Of a stretch of DNA of 64,000 nucleotides, positions 18,157 through 26,180 are shown piece by piece. The stretch's first letter is position 1, and the number at the start of each line of letters is the position of its first letter. The notes beneath the pieces were generated by a model, which saw only the letters and a list, made by a program, of their open reading frames with translations, ran no database searches and was not told the DNA's origin. The position numbers and the translations under genes were made by a program. Origin of the DNA: Photobacterium sp. DA100. Lineage in GTDB: Bacteria > Pseudomonadota > Gammaproteobacteria > Enterobacterales > Vibrionaceae. The stretch is from assembly GCF_029223585.1 (NCBI RefSeq), contig NZ_CP119423.1:1116001-1180000 (forward strand), given 5' to 3'.

Positions 18157-18693
18157 ATGATCAGGAGCGATCGACTACTCTATGAACTACAACCTGACGG
18201 TTTTGGCGGGCGCCACTGTGAATCTTGGGAAGAGTGGCAACCCAAAGCGCATCAGGCCCTGCCCAATTTTCCCGACGATGTGTTGAAGCAGTGGCTATAC
18301 CGACACTGGAAAGGCGTGTTGTGCAACTGGGGATGGTTGGATTTTCAGTCAATGCGGTTTGAACTTGAATCCTGGACCAGCGAGCAAATTCAGTCACAGA
18401 TCCGTACCCCACACCAGGAGGTGGTGGATAAGTTATCGCGCCGGATGACAAACCCTATTTTTCAGCGCAGCTGGCTGGTACAGCAGATGCAGGAAATGGG
18501 GACGTGGCCGCAGGCACCTATCGTCCTGAGGTATGAACGCGATATCGCCATGGCGAATGGCAAGTCGCTAAAGGCACCTTTTAACCTGTTGGAAGGCCAC
18601 CATCGGTTGGCATACTTAAATAAGATTATTGAGCAGGGAGCATATCACCAGGATAAGCATGATATTTGGGTGATTCGTATCCCTACCCATTAA
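18157..18693 (+). CDS. Hypothetical protein with ParB-like GHHRL motif
   Basis: 178 residues from the ATG at 18157, seven bases after AGAAGGAG; the ATG at 18151 sits too close to that site. The protein is rich in Trp and charged residues with no signal peptide or membrane span. Near the C-terminus NLLEGHHRLAYLNKI resembles the GxHR...A motif of ParB/sulfiredoxin-like nuclease or CTPase folds, but the rest is not recognisable to me. It is followed by its own terminator, so it is monocistronic. No function is assigned. Confidence 0.8.
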   Translation: MIRSDRLLYELQPDGFGGRHCESWEEWQPKAHQALPNFPDDVLKQWLYRHWKGVLCNWGWLDFQSMRFELESWTSEQIQSQIRTPHQEVVDKLSRRMTNPIFQRSWLVQQMQEMGTWPQAPIVLRYERDIAMANGKSLKAPFNLLEGHHRLAYLNKIIEQGAYHQDKHDIWVIRIPTH

Positions 18694-18735
18694 TAGAATA
18701 ATCCACTAGTTCATCCACGAATTGATGAAAGGGGG

Positions 18736-18762
18736 AGTAGCGGTAACGCTACTTCCTTTTTT
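18736..18762 (+). terminator. Intrinsic terminator of the hypothetical gene
   Basis: AGTAGCG-GTAA-CGCTACT: a 7-bp stem closed by a GNRA tetraloop, followed by TCC and six T. Confidence 0.88.
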
Positions 18763-19183
18763 ATATCCATATGGTTTCTTATTGAGTGTTAACATTGTAG
18801 CGCGGGAAATGTGTCTCACATGTTGCCGTTTTGTTTCCGTTGCTGCTCAAAAAACAACCGTCCGACCTTTTTTGTTATATCTTTTTTTACTTTATTTATT
18901 CTACTTATGCGTTTTTGTTATTGAAAATCTTGTCTTTTGGTCTACCGCTCTGCTGAATAAAACCTGAACATAATTGGCCTCTGGTTGAATAATAATGGTG
19001 TTTGGTGGGGTTTTTATGATTTTTTATGTTTTTAATTTATGTTTTTTTGCTTAGTGCAAAGTGTTGAGATGTTTTTTTATGTCAGTTTTTTGCTCTATTG
19101 ATGATTTTTTTTGTTGTTGATATGTTTCTTTTCGGCTCAGGACGAGTCAGCAAGATTAAAAAAATTATTACAGGTAAGTAAAA
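18763..19183. other. T-rich upstream region of the porin gene
   Basis: About 420 bases, strikingly T-rich on the plus strand near 18880-19130, with no convincing gene. It must contain the porin promoter and 5' leader. T-rich tracts are usual for ToxR-regulated vibrio porin promoters, but I cannot point to a defined ToxR site. Confidence 0.5.
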
Positions 19184-20215
19184 ATGAAAAAAACACTTCT
19201 AGCAGTAGCAATCCCAGCAGTACTTTTCGCTCATTCCGCATCCGCCGTAGAACTTCTAAAAACCGACGAGGCGCTTGTCGACTTCTATGGCCAACTTCGT
19301 ACTGAAGTGAAAAAGTTAGAGGATAAGGATGTCACTCTAAATGCGGGCTCATCACGTGCAGGCGTACAGGCACAGTACGCTGTAACAGATTCGGTAAATA
19401 TCTTCGGTAAGGTCGAGTTCGGTCTGAACTACAACACCGCAAAAGAAGATTACACCATGAAAAACCGTCTACACTTCGCCGGTGTGGACACTGATTTCGG
19501 TAAGTTTTCGTTCGGCCGCCAATGGGTGGTTGCGGATGATATCTACGGCGCTGATTACTCATACTTCTTTGGCGGCACCGCGCTACGTTACTCAACACTT
19601 TCTGGTGCCCGACATGACTCGCTGATCAAATACAATTACGAGGGTGAAAACTTCATCCTTGCGGGTAACGTTGGTCTAGCAGAAGATGACACTAACCAGG
19701 AGCTAGCAGAACTTTATGTGGCATCTAGCTTCGGTGATTTTAACTTCCACTTGGGTGGTGGTGTAAACCGCGATAAGTCTTTTGATGTTGAAGACCAAAC
19801 TGCGGATATTGAAAACACTTACTTTGAGGGTACAGTTGAGTACACCTTTGGCCCGGCACTGATCGGCTTCACCTACTACAATGCTGAGCTGAAAAACAAA
19901 GGCACAGGTAACACCATCGATGAAGACGGCTATAGCCTTGCCGGTACTTACAGCTGGGCAGATAACGCAACAGCGTACGCTGGTTTTGAATACACAGAGC
20001 AAGAGTCAAAAGCGATTGCTACGGATGGTGACGGCAAGCTGTTCTACATCGGTACCGACTACCACTTCAACAGCTGGTCACGTATCTACGTTGAATACGC
20101 TTACGCGGACGGTGACACACTGGGTTACACCAACAAAGGTAGCGATAGCTTCGTAGGCGTAGCTTCGGCAGACGGCGAGAGCAGCTTCGCAGTCGGTGCT
20201 CGCGTTTACTGGTAA
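19184..20215 (+). CDS. OmpU-like outer membrane porin
   Basis: 343 residues. Signal peptide MKKTLLAVAIPAVLFAHSAS with cleavage after ASA, then VELLKTDEALVDFYGQLR, the first beta strand of trimeric general porins (Gram-negative porin family). Alternating aromatic strands continue to a C-terminal ARVYW ending in an aromatic residue, the BAM recognition signal. The mature protein is acidic, as for OmpU/OmpL. It allows passive diffusion of small solutes. It has its own T-rich promoter region and terminator. Codons 6-10 contain AGCAGTAGC, near-complementary to the 5' end of the sRNA array at 52441-53256, a possible control point (inference). Confidence 0.9.
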   Translation: MKKTLLAVAIPAVLFAHSASAVELLKTDEALVDFYGQLRTEVKKLEDKDVTLNAGSSRAGVQAQYAVTDSVNIFGKVEFGLNYNTAKEDYTMKNRLHFAGVDTDFGKFSFGRQWVVADDIYGADYSYFFGGTALRYSTLSGARHDSLIKYNYEGENFILAGNVGLAEDDTNQELAELYVASSFGDFNFHLGGGVNRDKSFDVEDQTADIENTYFEGTVEYTFGPALIGFTYYNAELKNKGTGNTIDEDGYSLAGTYSWADNATAYAGFEYTEQESKAIATDGDGKLFYIGTDYHFNSWSRIYVEYAYADGDTLGYTNKGSDSFVGVASADGESSFAVGARVYW

Positions 20216-20217
20216 GC

Positions 20218-20445
20218 CTACCCAACGTTCATTGTCTTATTTATTTTTGCCCGGCCAAGCGCCGGGCTTTTTTGTGCATGACAAAGAGAAATGGCGAAAA
20301 GGAATATAAAGAAGGGAAAGCAATCGAACTTATTGAGCTGCTGGTAGCACTTTCTTTTGGCGGCATTGAGCTCCATCCTCAGCCGATTGATATCGGCTTG
20401 CTGTTGACTGAGCTTCTGCTGGCGTGACTGGATGGTCTGGAGCAT
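20218..20445 (-). CDS. Doubtful small ORF, coiled-coil-like N-terminus
   Basis: 75 codons. The first 40 residues (MLQTIQSRQQKLSQQQADIN then LRMELNAAKRK) look like a coding coiled coil with normal codon use, but the tail is hydrophobic and translates the antisense of the porin terminator. AGG lies 8 bases before the ATG. It could be a real small protein, a decayed gene fragment, or chance. I recognise no family. Confidence 0.25.
   Translation of the reverse strand: MLQTIQSRQQKLSQQQADINRLRMELNAAKRKCYQQLNKFDCFPFFIFLFAISLCHAQKSPALGRAKINKTMNVG
20249..20273 (+). terminator. Intrinsic terminator of the porin gene
   Basis: GCCCGG/CCGGGC stem with a 7-base loop and a run of six T, 33 bases after the porin stop. 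Confidence 0.92.
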
Positions 20446-20477
20446 ATGCGGTACCTGAGAAAGGCTCAGACCACAAT

Positions 20478-20502
20478 AAAAAAAAGCCCCTCGGTGAGGG
20501 GC
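20478..20502 (-). terminator. Strong minus-strand terminator without a clear gene
   Basis: GCCCCTC-GGT-GAGGGGC (20486-20502) with eight T on the minus strand. No established minus-strand gene lies upstream; the nearest candidate is the 29-codon ORF at 20537-20626. Confidence 0.75.
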
Positions 20503-20536
20503 TTTGTGGGTTTGTCTATCAAAGTTGTTGATACGC

Positions 20537-20626
20537 TTATTCCGCTTTTGGCTTGCGTGATGGTGGTACGTAGCCGTGGCGGACGCGGGAAGGACTTGGA
20601 CGCGAGAAACAACCTGCTGGTCTCAT
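20537..20626 (-). CDS. Candidate 29-residue basic, Pro/Arg-rich peptide
   Basis: ATG at 20626, TAA at 20537; the peptide begins MRPAGCFSRPSPSRVRHGY and ends PPSRKPKAE. It is the only frame that ends just before the strong minus-strand terminator at 20478-20502 (35 bases). The ribosome site is weak (TTGAGAG). I recognise no family; called mainly because the terminator needs a transcript. Confidence 0.25.
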   Translation of the reverse strand: MRPAGCFSRPSPSRVRHGYVPPSRKPKAE

Positions 20627-20813
20627 ATTTTTTGACTCTCAAGGGTAACGGAACGGGAACGGAATATGGCTCAAACCAAAGCTTTAGCCAACAAAACGAT
20701 AGTAGCGTTAATGAGACGTAAGAGAAACGTATCAAAGTTGGAAAGTTCAGCTATGTGAGAACTTAATCTATTAACTTTGTTTGATATACAGTTTGGTTAT
20801 TACAACGCAGTGC

Positions 20814-20882
20814 CTCTTCACCCAGAGAAAGGCAGGATCACGGATCCTGTGCCATAGTTAATTCTGTGCCGGGTGTGAAGAG
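20814..20882 (+). promoter_or_regulatory. Structured 5' leader of the 57-residue gene
   Basis: CTCTTCAC (20814-20821) pairs with GTGAAGAG (20875-20882), enclosing a second stem GGATC-ACG-GATCC flanked by GGCA/TGCC. The result is a closed multi-part element of about 69 nt ending 63 bases before the start codon. I do not recognise it as a known riboswitch or leader. Confidence 0.5.
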
Positions 20883-20945
20883 TCCACTTGGTATCTGTCT
20901 ATCTGTTATGGGTCAATAGTGCTGTGGTTAACAGCGGAGGGTTCC

Positions 20946-21119
20946 ATGAAGCATAAAAGAATGTCAAACCGTCGTATCAAGCAAATGCTGGAAGATATCA
21001 ATCACGATGGTTTATTTGATGAGGCAATTAGTAACGAGCACAACGCGATGGTAGAGGGCAAGGAACAATCAATTAATGAAGTGCCTCCGAACATAAACAT
21101 GGATAGCGAGAACAAATAA
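20946..21119 (+). CDS. Small hypothetical protein, 57 residues
   Basis: Starts at the ATG at 20946 behind a strong GGAGGG site and ends at 21119, directly followed by an intrinsic terminator. The N-terminal third is very basic (MKHKRMSNRRIKQMLEDIN), the rest acidic (EAISNEHNAMVEGKEQ, NMDSENK). No signal or membrane segment. It lies behind the structured element at 20814-20882 and forms a complete one-gene unit. I do not recognise the family; the good ribosome site and terminator make it a real gene. Confidence 0.75.
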   Translation: MKHKRMSNRRIKQMLEDINHDGLFDEAISNEHNAMVEGKEQSINEVPPNINMDSENK

Positions 21120-21120
21120 G

Positions 21121-21145
21121 AAAGCGCCGCAAGGCGCTTTTTTTT
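21121..21145 (+). terminator. Intrinsic terminator of the 57-residue gene
   Basis: AAAGCGCC-GCAA-GGCGCTTT with a run of eight T in all; begins one base after the stop codon. The GCAA loop is a stable GNRA tetraloop. Confidence 0.93.
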
Positions 21146-21547
21146 ATGGTTAAAAGTCATGTTTTTACATGTTTGTTATTGACATATTGAGCTACTGTGA
21201 AAAATTGAAGTTATTTCTGCTGTATATTTATGCAATCTTACAATTATTTATTCAATTTTTACTTTTTTTTGGCTCAACTGGCGGATTTTTCTCTTGATTT
21301 TGGATTTTGTGATAGATCTGGCTGCGACGTAACTTTGAACTAGTCACTTATACTAGCGGCATATTGCTGTTTAAGAATTATGTTGGTTTTTGTAATCAAA
21401 ATGTGGCAAATTACTTCAATGCCTGATAATGTTTTGACCAATTCTTCGGTTTGCTTTGTATTGTTTAGGATTAACGATGCAAATATTGTGAGATGGCACC
21501 GGCTGGAGAACGCAAGGACGTATCTAACGATGTATTGGAGTTAATGC
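21146..21547. other. Upstream region of oppA
   Basis: About 400 AT-rich bases with no gene. It holds the opp promoter and leader. A short inverted repeat CTAGT/ACTAG lies at 21340-21356. The oppA ribosome site GGAG is at 21537-21540. Confidence 0.6.
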
Positions 21548-23179
21548 ATGTATAAGAATAAAATCACCCAGGCGATTCTTCTGGGCGCTGGCATGGCTGT
21601 AGCGGCTACTTCTTTTTCTACTCTTGCTGCTGACGTGCCGGAAGGGGTAAAACTTGCTGCCAAGCAAGAGTTGGTGCGCGGTAACGGTACGGAAGTTGCC
21701 TCGCTAGACCCACACAAAACGGAAGGTGTGCCTGAGTCACACGTTATCCGTGACCTGCTTGAAGGCTTGGTAAACCAAGATGAAAACGGTAATACTGTCC
21801 CTGGTGTTGCTGAGAGCTGGGAAACTACCGACAACCGCACTTTCACATTCCACCTGCGCAAAGATGCTAAATGGTCCAACGGCGATCCTGTAACTGCACA
21901 CGACTTCGTGTACAGCTTCAAGCGTGCTGTTGATCCGGCGACGGCATCGCCATATTCATGGTACCTAGAAATGACAACCATGAAGAACGCAGATGAAATC
22001 ATTGCAGGTAAAGCTGACAAAGAAACGCTTGGCGTATCGGCAAAAGACGATTACACACTGGTTGTTGAGCTTGAGCAGGCTGTTCCATATTTCGTTAAGA
22101 TGATGGGCCACACCACAGTTAAGCCAGTAAACCGCAAGGTTGTCGAGAAGTTCGGCGACAACTGGACCAAGCCAGAAAACTTCGTTGGTAACGGAGCTTA
22201 CACCCTGGACAACTGGGTTGTGAACGAGCGTATCGTGTTAACTCGCAACGAAAACTACTGGGATAACGGCAACACGGTTATCAACAAGGTTACGTTCCTG
22301 CCAATCGAAAACCAGGTTGCTGAAATGAACCGCTTCCTGGCGGGCGAGATCGACATCACCAACGAACTGCCAAACGAGCACTTCCGCCGTCTCCAGAACC
22401 AGCACGCTGATTCTGTGTCTATTTCTGGTAACCTGTGTTCCTACTACTACGGCTTCAACAACGAAAAAGCGCCATTTAACGATGTGCGTGTTCGTAAGGC
22501 GCTGTCTTACGCGATTGACCGTGACGTAGTGACCAAAGCACTGCTAGGCCAAGGCCAGAAGCCAGGCTATTTCCTGACGCCAGAAATCACTGCCAACTTC
22601 AACCCAGTGACGCCTGAGTACGGTCAAATGACGCAGAAAGAGCGTAACGTTAAAGCGAAAGAGCTGCTTGAGGAAGCAGGTTTTGGCCCGGGCAACCCAC
22701 TGAACTTCACTCTGCTTTACAACACTTCAGAAAACCACAAGAAGATTGCTGTCGCGATTGCTTCTATGTGGAAGAAGAACCTGAACGTCACAGCTACGCT
22801 TGAGAACCAAGAGTGGAAAACGTACCTAGATACTCGCCGTCAGGGTAACTTCGACGTTACACGTGCAGGCTGGTGTGGTGACTACAACGAAGCATCAAGC
22901 TTCCTGTCACTGATGCAGAGCAACAACAGTTCTAACGACCCTCGTTACAACAGCAAGGCATACGATGCGATCATGGCAAAAGCACTGGAGTCCACTTCAG
23001 ATGCAGAGCGTGAGCAGCTTTACATCGAGGCTGAGAAGCTGCTAGCCAAAGACATGCCTATTGCTCCTATCTACCAATATGTTAAAGCGCGTCTGGTTAA
23101 CCCGAAAGTGGGTGGCTACCCTGCGAACAACGCAGAAGACAAGCTTTTCTCCAAAGATATGTACATCATTGCTGACTAA
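21548..23179 (+). CDS. oppA: Oligopeptide ABC transporter, periplasmic binding protein
   Basis: 543 residues. N-terminal signal peptide MYKNKITQAILLGAGMAVAA with cleavage near TLAA, then a solute-binding protein family 5 domain: ASLDPHKTEGVPESHVIRDL, GVAESWETTDNRTFTFHLR, DGDPVTAHDFVYSFKR-like sequence and SYAIDRDVV. It captures peptides in the periplasm for OppBCDF. GGAG lies seven bases before the ATG. First gene of oppABCDF; the oppB start is 115 bases downstream, which usually allows higher oppA expression. Its ribosome region GGAGTTAA is complementary to one sRNA of the array (see findings). Confidence 0.95.
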   Translation: MYKNKITQAILLGAGMAVAATSFSTLAADVPEGVKLAAKQELVRGNGTEVASLDPHKTEGVPESHVIRDLLEGLVNQDENGNTVPGVAESWETTDNRTFTFHLRKDAKWSNGDPVTAHDFVYSFKRAVDPATASPYSWYLEMTTMKNADEIIAGKADKETLGVSAKDDYTLVVELEQAVPYFVKMMGHTTVKPVNRKVVEKFGDNWTKPENFVGNGAYTLDNWVVNERIVLTRNENYWDNGNTVINKVTFLPIENQVAEMNRFLAGEIDITNELPNEHFRRLQNQHADSVSISGNLCSYYYGFNNEKAPFNDVRVRKALSYAIDRDVVTKALLGQGQKPGYFLTPEITANFNPVTPEYGQMTQKERNVKAKELLEEAGFGPGNPLNFTLLYNTSENHKKIAVAIASMWKKNLNVTATLENQEWKTYLDTRRQGNFDVTRAGWCGDYNEASSFLSLMQSNNSSNDPRYNSKAYDAIMAKALESTSDAEREQLYIEAEKLLAKDMPIAPIYQYVKARLVNPKVGGYPANNAEDKLFSKDMYIIAD

Positions 23180-23294
23180 TAGCCAGCAAGAAGCATGATA
23201 ATAAGCGCTGCTCTCGGGACGGGAGCAGTGCCCTTTCTGGTTTTTCACGCCAGTATTTATTGACTGTCACAGACTAAAAAGAACGGTGGAGTTT

Positions 23295-24215
23295 ATGATT
23301 AAATTCATCGCAAAACGGATTTTTGAAGCAATACCGACCCTGTTGGTGTTAATCACAATTTCCTTTTTCTTGATGCGCTTTGCACCAGGCAACCCATTTT
23401 CCAGCGAGCGTCCGCTTCCTCCGGAAGTGATGGCTAACATCGAGGCCAAGTACGGTCTGGATAAGCCGGTATTCGAACAATACACCACGTACCTTGGCAA
23501 TATTGTGCAAGGTGATTTCGGGCCTTCTTTCAAATATAAAGATTTCACCGTCAACGAGCTGGTGTCTAAAGCCCTGCCGGTCTCGGCGAAAATCGGCTTC
23601 TTTGCCTTTATTTTTGCATTGGTGATGGGGGTCACCGTCGGCACCATTGCCGCCTTGAAGCAAAACAGTTGGATAGACTACTGCATAATGTCGACGGCCA
23701 TGGCCGGGGTGGTGATGCCGTCGTTTATTCTCGCCCCGGTACTGATCTATATCTTCTCGATTAACTTGGGCTGGCTACCCGCGGGTGGCTGGAACGACGG
23801 CGGCCTGAAATTTATGCTGTTGCCAATGATGGGGATGTCGCTGCTGTACGTAGCAACCTTCGCCCGTATTACCCGTGGTAGCATGATCGAAACCCTCAAC
23901 AGTAACTTCATCCGTACCGCTCGCGCGAAAGGCTTGAGCTACGGCTATATCATTATCAAGCACGCCCTGAAGCCAGCGTTGCTGCCAGTTGTTTCCTACA
24001 TGGGGCCGGCTTTCGTCGGTATCATCACGGGTTCGGTGGTTATCGAAACCATTTTCGGCCTGCCGGGTATCGGTAAGCTGTTCGTAAACGCCGCCTTCAA
24101 CCGTGACTACTCTCTAGTATTGGGTATCACTATCCTGATTGGTTCTTTGACCATTATTTTTAACGCCATTGTCGACATTGTGCTGGCGTACATTGATCCG
24201 AAAATCCGTTACTAA
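23295..24215 (+). CDS. oppB: Oligopeptide ABC transporter permease B
   Basis: 306 residues from the ATG at 23295; a GTG at 23286 is an alternative because GGAG lies only three bases before the ATG. About six membrane helices, with the permease EAA-type loop TARAKGLSYGYIIIKHAL that contacts the ATPases. It forms the inner-membrane channel with OppC. Standard position between oppA and oppC. Confidence 0.95.
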   Translation: MIKFIAKRIFEAIPTLLVLITISFFLMRFAPGNPFSSERPLPPEVMANIEAKYGLDKPVFEQYTTYLGNIVQGDFGPSFKYKDFTVNELVSKALPVSAKIGFFAFIFALVMGVTVGTIAALKQNSWIDYCIMSTAMAGVVMPSFILAPVLIYIFSINLGWLPAGGWNDGGLKFMLLPMMGMSLLYVATFARITRGSMIETLNSNFIRTARAKGLSYGYIIIKHALKPALLPVVSYMGPAFVGIITGSVVIETIFGLPGIGKLFVNAAFNRDYSLVLGITILIGSLTIIFNAIVDIVLAYIDPKIRY

Positions 24216-24227
24216 GGAGCCCAACCG

Positions 24228-25142
24228 ATGATGCTGACTAAAAAAGAAAACGTAGAAGCGGTTGAGAATTTTTCCGAGCAATTGGAAATTGAAGGCCGTA
24301 GTTTGTGGCAGGATGCCCGCATCCGCTTTATGCGCAATAAAGCGGCGATGGTGAGCTTGACGATCCTGAGCTTGATCACTTTAGCAGTGATCTTTGGCCC
24401 GATGTTCAGTAACTATGCATTTGATGACACCGACTGGTATGCACTGCACGCCGCCCCAAGTTTTGGTCCGGAAGGCCACTACTTCGGTACTGACAGTCTA
24501 GGCCGAGACTTGTTCACCCGTACGCTGATCGGCGGCCGTATCTCCCTGATGGTAGGTATCATGGGGGCATTGGTAGCGGTCTTGATAGGGACGCTTTACG
24601 GTGCAACCTCCGGCTTTATTGGTGGCCGTACTGACCGCGTGATGATGCGTATTCTGGAAATTCTCTACTCGATCCCGTTCATGTTCTTCGTGATCGTACT
24701 GGTAACCTTCTTTGGCCGTAACATCATGCTGATCTTCGTCGCGATCGGTGCGATTTCATGGCTCGACATGGCACGTATCGTTCGTGGCCAAACCCTATCG
24801 TTGCGCAGCAAGGAGTTCATCGAGGCGGCCCGGGTATCTGGCGTAAGCCAGTGGCGGATCATTACCCGCCATATCGTGCCGAACGTACTGGGTATCGTCG
24901 CGGTTTACTCAACCTTGCTAGTGCCATCCATGATCCTGACCGAGTCATTCCTGAGTTTCCTCGGCTTGGGGGTACAGGAGCCAATGACCAGCTGGGGCGC
25001 GTTGCTGCAGGAAGGTTCACAAACGATGGAAGTCGCCATTTGGCAGCTGATGTTCCCAGCGGCATTTATGGTGGTGACGTTGTTCTGCTTTAACTATGTG
25101 GGTGACGGTTTGCGTGACGCACTGGATCCAAAAGACAGATAA
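24228..25142 (+). CDS. oppC: Oligopeptide ABC transporter permease C
   Basis: 304 residues; the ATG at 24228 has AAGGAG at a good distance (a second ATG at 24231 is possible). Soluble N-terminus of about 40 residues, then six membrane helices; FGTDSLGRDLFTRTLIGGR and the EAA-type loop EAARVSGVSQWRIITRHI mark the dipeptide/oligopeptide permease C family. Partner of OppB; 12 bases after its stop. Confidence 0.96.
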   Translation: MMLTKKENVEAVENFSEQLEIEGRSLWQDARIRFMRNKAAMVSLTILSLITLAVIFGPMFSNYAFDDTDWYALHAAPSFGPEGHYFGTDSLGRDLFTRTLIGGRISLMVGIMGALVAVLIGTLYGATSGFIGGRTDRVMMRILEILYSIPFMFFVIVLVTFFGRNIMLIFVAIGAISWLDMARIVRGQTLSLRSKEFIEAARVSGVSQWRIITRHIVPNVLGIVAVYSTLLVPSMILTESFLSFLGLGVQEPMTSWGALLQEGSQTMEVAIWQLMFPAAFMVVTLFCFNYVGDGLRDALDPKDR

Positions 25143-25214
25143 CAAGAAGCCCTGGGCCTGCCGCCACGGAAGCCGGACGGCAGGTCAGGGGTAGATAGAT
25201 TATAAGGAAGTACT

Positions 25215-26180
25215 ATGAGCTTATTAGATGTCAAAGATCTACGCGTAGAATTCAAAACTCAAGACGGCATTGTCACCGCGGTAAACGATCTAAACTTTTC
25301 GCTCAGCCAAGGCGAGACCTTGGGTATCGTAGGTGAATCCGGTTCGGGCAAGAGCCAGACGGTATTCGCTATCATGGGCCTACTGGCCAAAAACGGCACT
25401 ATCAGCGGCAGCGCCAAATTTGAAGGCCGTGAAATTCTCAACCTACCGGAAAAAGAACTTAACCGGATCCGCGCCGAACAAATCGCGATGATTTTCCAGG
25501 ATCCGATGACGTCACTCAATCCGTACATGAAAGTCAGCGATCAGTTGATGGAAGTGCTGATGCTGCATAAAGGCATGGGCAAGGCGGAAGCGTTCGAAGA
25601 AAGTGTTCGTATGCTGGAAGCGGTGAAAATCCCTGAGGCCCGCAAGCGGATTACCATGTACCCGCACGAGTTTTCAGGTGGTATGCGCCAGCGTGTGATG
25701 ATAGCCATGGCGCTGCTGTGCCGCCCTAAGCTGCTGATTGCCGATGAGCCGACCACGGCATTGGACGTAACGGTCCAGGCGCAGATCATGGAGCTGCTCA
25801 ACGAGCTGAAGAATGACTTCAACACTGCGATCATTATGATCACCCACGATCTCGGTGTGGTTGCCGGTAGCTGTGACAAAGTATTGGTAATGTACGCTGG
25901 CCGTACTATGGAATACGGCAAGATTGATGAGATCTTCTACAAGCCATCGCACCCATATACCGAAGGCTTGTTGAAAGCGATCCCGCGCCTTGATACCGAG
26001 GGCGAAGAGCTGCCAACAATCCCCGGTAACCCACCTAACTTACTGAGTTTGCCAGTCGGCTGTCCTTACCAGGAACGATGCCATCGTGTATCTAGCCGTT
26101 GTTCGCAAGAAGCGCCTCAATTGAAGGCATTTACTGAAGGTCGCTTGCGCGCGTGTTTTTCTGATATGGGGACGTGGTAA
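25215..26180 (+). CDS. oppD: Oligopeptide ABC transporter ATPase D
   Basis: 321 residues. Walker A GESGSGKS, Q-loop MIFQDPMTSLNP, signature FSGGMRQR, Walker B LLIADEPTTALD, and the C-terminal oligopeptide-ATPase extension with the cysteines typical of OppD/DppD (CPYQERC...C). It energises peptide uptake. The start at 25215 follows AAGGAAG; the stop overlaps the oppF start by one base. Confidence 0.97.
   Translation: MSLLDVKDLRVEFKTQDGIVTAVNDLNFSLSQGETLGIVGESGSGKSQTVFAIMGLLAKNGTISGSAKFEGREILNLPEKELNRIRAEQIAMIFQDPMTSLNPYMKVSDQLMEVLMLHKGMGKAEAFEESVRMLEAVKIPEARKRITMYPHEFSGGMRQRVMIAMALLCRPKLLIADEPTTALDVTVQAQIMELLNELKNDFNTAIIMITHDLGVVAGSCDKVLVMYAGRTMEYGKIDEIFYKPSHPYTEGLLKAIPRLDTEGEELPTIPGNPPNLLSLPVGCPYQERCHRVSSRCSQEAPQLKAFTEGRLRACFSDMGTW

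Noticed and set aside
18722..18967. 81-codon hydrophobic frame after the hypothetical gene
   Set aside because: Overlaps the terminator hairpin and follows T-rich DNA, which gives Phe/Leu-rich nonsense translation.
20666..20758. 30-codon plus-strand frame (MAQTKALANKTIVALMRRKR start)
   Set aside because: Has GGAA before the ATG and a basic peptide, but no terminator or family support; kept out as weaker than the minus-strand candidate.
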